A stretch of DNA of 6,778 nucleotides from NCBI GenBank assembly GCA_003661015.1, contig QMVI01000062.1, positions 1 to 6,778 on the forward strand, in the 5' to 3' direction. How positions within the stretch are numbered: the stretch's first letter is position 1; each line of letters begins with the position of its first letter. Both the position numbers and the translations under genes were made by a program. The notes beneath the pieces were generated by a model, which did not search any database, was not told the origin of the DNA, and was given only the letters and a program-made list of their open reading frames with translations. Shown piece after piece: positions 1 through 4,325 of this stretch. The stretch comes from Methanosarcinales archaeon (GTDB lineage: Archaea; Halobacteriota; Methanosarcinia; DSM-18856; Methermicoccaceae).

Positions 1-1170
1 CCCCAGAGTCTCAAAGAAAGTCTTGTGGAGTACTGTGTGCGTGCAGGAGTAACGAGGGCACAACTCAATGAGATAATAAAGAGAGTCATGGAGAGTTATG
101 AGTATGCGAAGATAGAGCCTTGTGAAGCGGTGGGTGTGGTTGCAGCTCAGTCGATTGGAGAACCCGGTACGCAGATGACGATGAGAACGTTTCACTATGC
201 AGGTGTGGCAGAGATCAACGTAACACTTGGTCTTCCCAGACTCATAGAGATTTTGGATGCAAGAAAAGACCCAAGTACGCCAATCATGACAATCATGTTG
301 AAGGATGGAAAGGACAGGGAGCTTGCGAAAAAGGTTGCCCTTAAAATAGAGGCAACCAATCTGAGCCACATAGGCTCCATCTACACAGACCTTGCAGAGA
401 TGTCCATAGTGATTGAGATATCAGAACAGGCACTTTCCCAGAGAGAACTGACAATTGATACGGTTTATGATGTGTTGAGAGACGAGATAAAAGACAAGGC
501 AATCGTGGAACTTGATGGTCTGCGAATAACAGTCAGCCCCACCGAACCCTCCTACCGTTCTCTGCTCCAGCTTGTCAAATTGATTGAGGGCATCACGTTC
601 AAGGGAATAAAGAACGTATCAAGAGTCGTTATACAGAAAAAAGATGATGAATATGTTCTGTATGCCCAGTACAGATACAAATCTGTTGAGAAGAAATCGA
701 AAACAAGAAAGACACCTCTTGAACAGGTGCTGTCGATACCAGAGGTTGATGCATCAAGGACGAAGACAAATCACATAATGGAGATGGCAGAGGTATTCGG
801 GATAGAGGCTGCTCGCAACTCCATAGTGGAGGAGGCAATGGATACATTGCGTGAACAAGGCCTGAATGTGGATGTGAGACATATCATGCTGGTTGCAGAT
901 ACGATGACAGTGGATGGCGAGGTAAAGGCAATCGGCAGGCATGGGGTGTCTGGCGAGAAGGCGAGCGTTCTTGCAAGAGCTGCGTTCGAAGAAACTGTGA
1001 ATCATATTCTTGAAGCTGGTGTGAGAGGAGAGGTCGATATACTGGATGGTGTAACCGAAAATGTAATAGTAGGACAGCCAGTAAAACTTGGTACTGGCGA
1101 TGTACATCTTGTTGCGATACCGATTGGTGAAATAATGAAGAAGATGAAGGGTGAGAATGATGGCAGTTGA
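1..1170 (+). CDS. rpoA2: DNA-directed RNA polymerase subunit A'' (5'-truncated by window edge)
   Basis: This is the C-terminal part of the split archaeal homologue of bacterial beta'. It completes the active centre with A' and B in the cytoplasmic RNA polymerase. The frame is open from base 1, so the GTG at 25 is probably internal and a short N-terminal piece lies outside the window. Counting from base 1, the trigger-loop block QSIGEPGTQMTMRTFH occupies residues 50-65 and contains the conserved M-R-T-F-H. It is followed by NVTLGLPRLIEI, and the C-terminal half carries GIEAARN, RHIMLVAD, GRHGVSGEKASVLARAAFE and NVIVGQP, all family hallmarks. No intein interrupts the trigger loop, a known insertion place. 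Two oddities are EPCEAVG where the family usually has EPGEAVG, and a Lys-rich stretch around bases 673-717. The last 11 bases overlap the start region of rpl30e, so the two are co-transcribed. Confidence 0.97.
   Translation, partial: PQSLKESLVEYCVRAGVTRAQLNEIIKRVMESYEYAKIEPCEAVGVVAAQSIGEPGTQMTMRTFHYAGVAEINVTLGLPRLIEILDARKDPSTPIMTIMLKDGKDRELAKKVALKIEATNLSHIGSIYTDLAEMSIVIEISEQALSQRELTIDTVYDVLRDEIKDKAIVELDGLRITVSPTEPSYRSLLQLVKLIEGITFKGIKNVSRVVIQKKDDEYVLYAQYRYKSVEKKSKTRKTPLEQVLSIPEVDASRTKTNHIMEMAEVFGIEAARNSIVEEAMDTLREQGLNVDVRHIMLVADTMTVDGEVKAIGRHGVSGEKASVLARAAFEETVNHILEAGVRGEVDILDGVTENVIVGQPVKLGTGDVHLVAIPIGEIMKKMKGENDGS
1150..1154 (+). promoter_or_regulatory. Shine-Dalgarno site of rpl30e, decides the ATG at 1160
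   Basis: GGTGA lies inside the end of rpoA2 and finishes 5 bases before ATG 1160. In-frame alternatives are GTG 1151, which overlaps the motif, and ATG 1157, only 2 bases away. The same 5-base spacing is seen at rps7 and ahaK, which supports 1160. Confidence 0.6.
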
Positions 1171-1450
1171 ATGGAGCAAAGTTCTTCTGAATGTGATGAA
1201 GTCGGGGAATGTGATTATTGGAAGCAGACGAACACTCAAAGCACTCAAAAAAGGAGAGGTGAAATTGGTTGTGCTGGCATCAAACTGTCCAGATGAGGTG
1301 AAAAAGGCTGTTGCGGAGTATGGTGTGAAGATAGTGGAGTTTCCCGGCATGGGTGTTGACCTCGGCACATTGTGTGGGAAGCCATTCTCTGTTGCTGCAC
1401 TTGCAATACTTGATGAAAAGTCTGCAGAGATGTTTACGGAAGTGGCGTGA
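1160..1450 (+). CDS. rpl30e: Large ribosomal subunit protein L30e (eL30)
   Basis: This is a small RNA-binding protein of the L7Ae/L30e/S12e fold, which binds kink-turn RNA and forms part of the archaeal and eukaryotic 50S/60S subunit. From ATG 1160 it is 96 residues, the usual length for the family. Visible family motifs are GSRRT (residues 21-25), a TLKALKKGE helix followed by KLVVLASNCP (35-44), and GVDLGTLCGKPF (65-76). The start was chosen from the GGTGA motif; ATG 1157 or GTG 1151 would add one or three residues. It overlaps the end of rpoA2 and is followed after a single base by nusA. This matches the conserved archaeal order rpoA2-rpl30e-nusA-rps12-rps7, so the gene is probably expressed only as part of that operon. 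Confidence 0.95.
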   Translation: MAVEWSKVLLNVMKSGNVIIGSRRTLKALKKGEVKLVVLASNCPDEVKKAVAEYGVKIVEFPGMGVDLGTLCGKPFSVAALAILDEKSAEMFTEVA

Positions 1451-1451
1451 A

Positions 1452-1877
1452 ATGGCAGAAATAAAGCTTTCAACTGATGAACTCCGTTATATGTCAGTAT
1501 TCGAGAGAATAACTGGTGTGACTGCGAAGGATTGCATTGTTGATGGGGAAAGGATAATATTCGTTGTCAGTGGCGGAGATATGGGTCTTGCAATAGGTAG
1601 AGGGGGAGAGAATGTCGAGAAAGTGAGAAATACGATAGGTAAGAAGGTGGAAGTCGTTGAATATAGTGATGATGTGGAAGAGTTTGTTAAGAATCTACTC
1701 CGCCCCATAGCAGTGAGAAATGTGAGGGTTGGTAAGTCGAAAGGCAAGCAAACAATTTATATAGAGGTTCACAGTAAAGATAAAGGACTCGCTATCGGGA
1801 AAGGTGGCAGGAACATAAAGAAGATGAAATTGCTCGTTCAGAGACATTACGGTATAGATGGCGTGGTGATAGAGTAA
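1452..1877 (+). CDS. nusA: Archaeal NusA-like transcription elongation/termination factor (two KH domains)
   Basis: The 141-residue protein consists essentially of two KH RNA-binding domains. The GxxG loops are IGRGG (GRGG at 49-52) and IGKGG (GKGG at 116-119). The N-terminal polymerase-binding domain and the S1 domain of bacterial NusA are absent, as is normal for archaeal NusA. The family is thought to bind nascent RNA and to act in transcription elongation, termination or rRNA synthesis; its exact archaeal role is not well settled. The open frame extends upstream to 1353, but ATG 1452 was chosen because it follows the rpl30e stop by one base, because the upstream part overlaps rpl30e in another frame, and because MAEIKLSTDELRYM begins like the family. 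An SD-like GGAAGTGG sits at 1438-1445, 6 bases before the start. The gene is 13 bases upstream of rps12. Confidence 0.95.
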   Translation: MAEIKLSTDELRYMSVFERITGVTAKDCIVDGERIIFVVSGGDMGLAIGRGGENVEKVRNTIGKKVEVVEYSDDVEEFVKNLLRPIAVRNVRVGKSKGKQTIYIEVHSKDKGLAIGKGGRNIKKMKLLVQRHYGIDGVVIE

Positions 1878-1883
1878 GGAGGT
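1877..1883 (+). promoter_or_regulatory. Strong Shine-Dalgarno site of rps12, decides the TTG start
   Basis: AGGAGGT begins at the last base of the nusA stop codon and ends 7 bases before TTG 1891. No ATG or GTG lies in frame at a workable distance; the GTG at 1886 is out of frame. A nearly perfect SD may compensate for the weak TTG codon. Confidence 0.75.
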
Positions 1884-1890
1884 CTGTGGA

Positions 1891-2319
1891 TTGGCCAGAG
1901 GTAAGTATGCAGCCAGCAAACTCAAAAAGGATAGGAAGAGATTCAGATGGAGTGATGAGAGGTACATAAGGAGAGTACTTGATCTCAGACGAAAAGCAGA
2001 CCCATTGGAAGGAGCTCCACAGGCGAGGGGAATCGTACTTGAGAAAGTTGGAGTGGAGGCAAAACAGCCGAACTCTGCAATAAGGAAGTGCGTGAAGGTT
2101 CAGTTGATAAAGAATGGAAAACAGGTAGCTGCATTCTGTCCTGGCGATGGTGCCATCAACTTCATTGATGAACATGACGAAGTACTCATCGAAAGGATCG
2201 GTGGAAGGAAGGGCGGTGCGATGGGAGATATCCCAGGCGTGAGGTTCAAGGTAGTGGCTGTAAATGATGTCTCTCTGAAAGAACTTGTCATAGGCAGAAA
2301 GGAGAAACCTGTGAGATGA
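1891..2319 (+). CDS. rps12: Small ribosomal subunit protein S12 (uS12)
   Basis: S12 lines the decoding centre of the 30S subunit and takes part in tRNA selection. The 142-residue protein has the archaeal N-terminal extension (KLKKDRKRFRWSD) followed by DPLEGAPQARGIVLEKVGVE, the universally conserved KQPNSAIRKC, PGDGAINFIDEHDEV and GGRKGGAMGDIPGVRFKV, ending in GRKEKPVR. These are unmistakable. The N terminus is a few residues shorter than in many archaea but starts cleanly at a TTG behind a strong SD site. One oddity is AFCPGDG, where archaeal S12 usually has Val or another non-Cys residue before Pro. The gene sits between nusA and rps7 with short gaps and has no promoter of its own that I can see. 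Confidence 0.98.
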   Translation: MARGKYAASKLKKDRKRFRWSDERYIRRVLDLRRKADPLEGAPQARGIVLEKVGVEAKQPNSAIRKCVKVQLIKNGKQVAAFCPGDGAINFIDEHDEVLIERIGGRKGGAMGDIPGVRFKVVAVNDVSLKELVIGRKEKPVR

Positions 2320-2323
2320 GTGT

Positions 2324-2330
2324 GAGGTGA
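2324..2330 (+). promoter_or_regulatory. Shine-Dalgarno site favouring a TTG start for rps7
   Basis: GAGGTGA ends 5 bases before TTG 2336. The alternative start GTG 2327 lies inside this motif and would have only a poor SD upstream. The spacing equals that at rpl30e and ahaK. Confidence 0.55.
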
Positions 2331-2335
2331 AACTT

Positions 2336-2896
2336 TTGAAAAAGGTCTTTGGTAAGTGGGACCCAGAAGAAGTTGAGATAAAGGATTTGGGTATCAAGTG
2401 CTACATAAACCTAAAGCCTGTTCTGGTTCCCCATACGTGTGGAAGACACTCAAAGCAGATATTTGCAAAGAGCGAGCAGTCCATTGTGGAAAGACTCATA
2501 AACAAGATGATGCGGAAGGAACACAATACTGGAAAGAAGATAAAGGCGTACAACATCGTGAAAAGAGCTTTTGACATCATACACGAGAGAACTGGAAATA
2601 ATCCGCTTCAGGTGCTTGTGGATGCGATTGCCAATGCGGGACCGAGAGAAGAAATCGTGAGACTGAAATACGGGGGAATCGTTGTTCCAAAGGCGGTTGA
2701 TACATCCTCACAGAGAAGGGTTGACCAAGCACTGATGTTCATAGCCCAGGGTGCATGGCAACGCTCATTCAAAAACAGAAAGTCGATAGAGGAATGTCTT
2801 GCTGATGAAATCATTGCTGCTGCCAATTACGATGTAAAATGTTATGCCATCAGTCAGAAAGAATCAAAGGAAAGGGTGGCAGAGGGAGCAAGATAA
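2336..2896 (+). CDS. rps7: Small ribosomal subunit protein S7 (uS7)
   Basis: S7 is the primary binder that organises the 3' major (head) domain of 16S rRNA and contacts the mRNA exit and E site. From TTG 2336 the protein is 186 residues, a normal archaeal length. Motifs include VFGKWDPEEVEIKD near the start, YINLKPVLVPHT, the conserved helix VERLINKMMR, NPLQVLVDAIANAGPREE, the RNA-contacting block RRVDQALMFIAQGA, and a C-terminal LADEIIAAAN helix. The alternative start GTG 2327 adds three residues (MKL) and cannot be excluded. The TTG is preferred for its SD spacing and because family members begin close to the VFGKWD motif. The sequence HTCGRH carries Cys where Gly is usual. Unlike many euryarchaea, no elongation factor gene follows; the + strand operon ends here, 27 bases from a convergent gene. 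Confidence 0.97.
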   Translation: MKKVFGKWDPEEVEIKDLGIKCYINLKPVLVPHTCGRHSKQIFAKSEQSIVERLINKMMRKEHNTGKKIKAYNIVKRAFDIIHERTGNNPLQVLVDAIANAGPREEIVRLKYGGIVVPKAVDTSSQRRVDQALMFIAQGAWQRSFKNRKSIEECLADEIIAAANYDVKCYAISQKESKERVAEGAR

Positions 2897-2935
2897 TATA
2901 AAATAATATAAATATAATTGAAATTACATAATTTC
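2897..2935. terminator. AT-rich convergent junction with inverted repeat, possible terminator
   Basis: The 27-base gap between the convergent stops of rps7 and the zinc-ribbon gene is almost entirely A/T. Read on the minus strand it contains several T-rich stretches, the kind of signal at which archaeal polymerase can terminate. A perfect inverted repeat, GAAATT-ACAT-AATTTC, spans 2920-2935 and includes the minus-strand stop codon; it could form a weak 6-bp hairpin on either strand. The + strand lacks a clear T run, so termination of the rps7 transcript is less well explained. The assignment is inferred from composition and position. Confidence 0.35.
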
Positions 2936-3445
2936 TGGTTTGTAGTACTTCCTTACGACGTTATTGCATACCGCACACGATATTATCACCCACTCCCCCT
3001 TAGTCTCCTTCACATAATTATCAAATAGCGATGCACCGCACTTGGGGCATCTGTATAGGTTCTTGAAGTAGTACTTGTAAAACCACTGGTTGTTCTTCAA
3101 CCACTCAAGCACTTTCAGTGCATATTCATAGAATCTCTTCCTCGATATGAGGTTCTCATACTTCAGGTTGAAGAGCAACCTCTTCTCGGTTGTTTTTAGG
3201 TGCTGAGGCACTTTTTCCATGATACGGCTCTTATCACTCATGAACTTTATGTTGCTCTCTATGTACTTTACGTACAGATGCTCTGGGCGGTCTTTGTTCC
3301 CTGACTCGATAACCTTCAGAAAATAATCTGCCATGATATCTTCCATGACGTCATAACAAATTGTGCAGATGTTCTTCCCTTCGTAATTTTGAGTGTCTTG
3401 TGGCTCACCGCATATATCACATTTTTGAAGATGCTGATTTGCCAT
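2924..3445 (-). CDS. Uncharacterised protein with two separated CxxC zinc-binding pair sets
   Basis: I do not recognise the family. The 173-residue product has a likely zinc-binding site at each end: C9-x2-C12 with C27-x2-C30 (KCDICGE and ICTICYD), and C133-x2-C136 with C157-x2-C160 (RCPKCGAS and ISCAVCNN). The second is a typical zinc ribbon. About 100 residues between them are rich in Lys, Tyr, Leu and Glu and look helical, with no signal peptide or membrane segment, so a cytoplasmic nucleic-acid- or protein-binding role is possible but unproven. ATG 3445 is supported by GGAGG on the minus strand (3452-3456), 6 bases upstream. Its first 29 bases overlap the end of the preceding minus-strand gene, so the two are translationally coupled. 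It faces rps7 tail to tail. All eight Cys are intact, which argues for a functional gene. Confidence 0.85.
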   Translation of the reverse strand: MANQHLQKCDICGEPQDTQNYEGKNICTICYDVMEDIMADYFLKVIESGNKDRPEHLYVKYIESNIKFMSDKSRIMEKVPQHLKTTEKRLLFNLKYENLISRKRFYEYALKVLEWLKNNQWFYKYYFKNLYRCPKCGASLFDNYVKETKGEWVIISCAVCNNVVRKYYKPEIM

Positions 3446-3905
3446 AGAACTCCTCCATCACTTCCTCTTCCTCCTCAACCGATATTATGCGTGGACTGGT
3501 TGCATACCTCGTGAATATTACAGGGAACAGGTTGAGAACTCCCAGAGCTTCTCCTCTGTGGAGCTTGTAGTCCTTTATTGCCATGACATCTGCGTAGTCA
3601 AAGCTCCTTGGCTTCTCAACAGGTTTGGGACAGCTTGAGCCTCCGACCTTCACAAGAGTAACAAATGCGTGGTAGTTGAAGGCACAGGGAACTGCTATCA
3701 CATCACTCGGGAGGTGAAGTGGCTCGATTTTTATTCTGGTAAACTCTCCCTTCTTCAGTTCTATGTCCTCCCCTGCAACGACCAGTTCCCACTTCGCCCT
3801 CGTTCCTATCGTGAAATAATAAGGCGTTGCCTCGACGAGTATCGACTTACAGTCTGGCGAAACCATTTTGACTATTTTTGGAGCAACCTCCTCCTCTTCA
3901 CCCAT
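3417..3905 (-). CDS. Uncharacterised soluble protein, possibly DUF22-like
   Basis: The 162-residue product has no signal peptide, membrane helix or catalytic motif that I recognise. It looks beta-rich. Notable segments are GEDIELKKGEFTRIKIEPL (residues 45-63), a hydrophobic strand VIAVPCAFNYHAFVTLVKVG (69-88), and KLHRGEALGVLNLFPV (114-129). This layout, a charged strand on a 'kG' turn followed by a 'rGe.lGvlnvfPV' end, reminds me of the archaeal DUF22 domain family, whose function is unknown; that link is from memory and tentative. Both termini are acidic (GEEEEV and VEEEEEVMEEF). ATG 3905 is preceded on the minus strand by GGAGG (3913-3917), 7 bases away, so the start is good. It is the first gene of a two-gene unit and runs divergently from ahaH. 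The C-terminal 29 bases overlap the zinc-ribbon gene. Confidence 0.85.
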   Translation of the reverse strand: MGEEEEVAPKIVKMVSPDCKSILVEATPYYFTIGTRAKWELVVAGEDIELKKGEFTRIKIEPLHLPSDVIAVPCAFNYHAFVTLVKVGGSSCPKPVEKPRSFDYADVMAIKDYKLHRGEALGVLNLFPVIFTRYATSPRIISVEEEEEVMEEFYGKSASSKM

Positions 3906-3912
3906 ACAAAGT

Positions 3913-3917
3913 CCTCC
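3913..3917 (-). promoter_or_regulatory. Shine-Dalgarno site of the DUF22-like gene
   Basis: On the minus strand GGAGG lies 7 bases before ATG 3905. It fixes the start and shows that this transcript has a 5' leader rather than being leaderless. Confidence 0.65.
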
Positions 3918-3978
3918 AACAGACTAATTTCTTTACGATATTCTTTCATTCATACTACTTAAACAATATGGATAGCTT

Positions 3979-3987
3979 TTTTATAAT
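3979..3987. promoter_or_regulatory. TATA-box-like element in the divergent intergenic region
   Basis: The stretch TTTTATAAT reads as TTTATAAT on the + strand and TTATAAAA on the minus strand. Archaeal TATA boxes lie about 26 bases before the transcription start. On the + strand this points to about 4009, at ATG 4008 of ahaH, consistent with a leaderless or very short-leader mRNA. On the minus strand it points to about 3956, giving a leader of about 50 bases that includes the GGAGG. A second weak minus-strand candidate, TTTAAG near 3957-3963, is also possible. No convincing BRE is seen. The call rests on position and composition. Confidence 0.45.
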
Positions 3988-4007
3988 GGTTAATCAAGTA
4001 AATTTTG

Positions 4008-4325
4008 ATGTTGCCCGAGGTAATGATGATCAAGGAGGTAGAGGAAAAGGCTGAGAAGCATCTGGAGAGCGAAAAAGAAAAAATAGATTCAATGATCGAA
4101 GAAGCTCGTAAGTTCTGCCAGGTTGAAAGAGAGAGGATGTTGAAGGAAGCAAAAGTGGAGGCGAAGTCTTATTTCAAGGAAGCAGTTGAGAGGGCTGAGG
4201 CAGAGGCTAAACACATCAGAGAAATGGGCGAGGCTGAACTGAGCAGACTCGTTCCCAGAGCAAGACAGAAGATTCCAAAGGCGGTGGAACTCCTTCTTCA
4301 GCATGTATGGGAGGGCATATGTTAA
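4008..4325 (+). CDS. ahaH: A-type ATP synthase subunit H (peripheral stalk)
   Basis: Subunit H pairs with subunit E as a long coiled coil that forms the peripheral stalks linking the A1 head to the membrane subunit I. The 105-residue product is almost wholly charged helix, with repeats such as IKEVEEKAEKHLESEKEKI, EEARK, KEAKVEAK and ERAEAEAKH and no membrane segment, at the usual length of about 105 residues. It lies directly upstream of the I and K genes, the conserved archaeal order. The start is uncertain. ATG 4008 gives MLPEVMMIKEVEEKAEK, which resembles family N termini, and sits about where a transcript from the upstream TATA element would begin, so it could be leaderless. ATG 4023 or 4026 would use GAGG at 4017-4020 and shorten the protein by five or six residues. 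It ends in TAA overlapping the ATG of ahaI. Confidence 0.87.
   Translation: MLPEVMMIKEVEEKAEKHLESEKEKIDSMIEEARKFCQVERERMLKEAKVEAKSYFKEAVERAEAEAKHIREMGEAELSRLVPRARQKIPKAVELLLQHVWEGIC
4310..4314 (+). promoter_or_regulatory. Shine-Dalgarno site of ahaI, decides the ATG at 4319
   Basis: GGAGG lies within the end of ahaH, 4 bases before ATG 4319. The in-frame ATG at 4307 precedes the motif and would add MGGH, which is not family-like. Confidence 0.65.

Noticed and set aside
140..200. Possible intein or insertion in the RpoA2 trigger loop
   Set aside because: The QSIGEPGTQMTMRTFH block is continuous and no splicing motifs are present.
1353..1451. N-terminal extension of nusA upstream of ATG 1452
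   Set aside because: The extra 33 residues overlap rpl30e in another frame, are not NusA-like, and the family starts at about the MAEIKL position.
754..1473. Long minus-strand open frame of 239 codons across rpoA2 and rpl30e
   Set aside because: It lies opposite two certain genes, its product is low-complexity and has no recognisable family, and it has no good SD site; it is a shadow.
1792..2397. Minus-strand open frame of 201 codons opposite nusA, rps12 and rps7
   Set aside because: It is antisense to highly conserved ribosomal genes and its product matches nothing; it is a shadow of the + strand codon pattern.
3669..3962. Plus-strand open frame of 97 codons opposite the DUF22-like gene
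   Set aside because: It has no SD site or family resemblance, and the minus-strand gene has a strong SD site and a coherent product.
3993..4009. Dyad ATCAA-N7-TTGAT around the predicted ahaH transcription start, as a possible operator
   Set aside because: A 5-bp dyad in AT-rich DNA is expected by chance and there is no second copy in the window.
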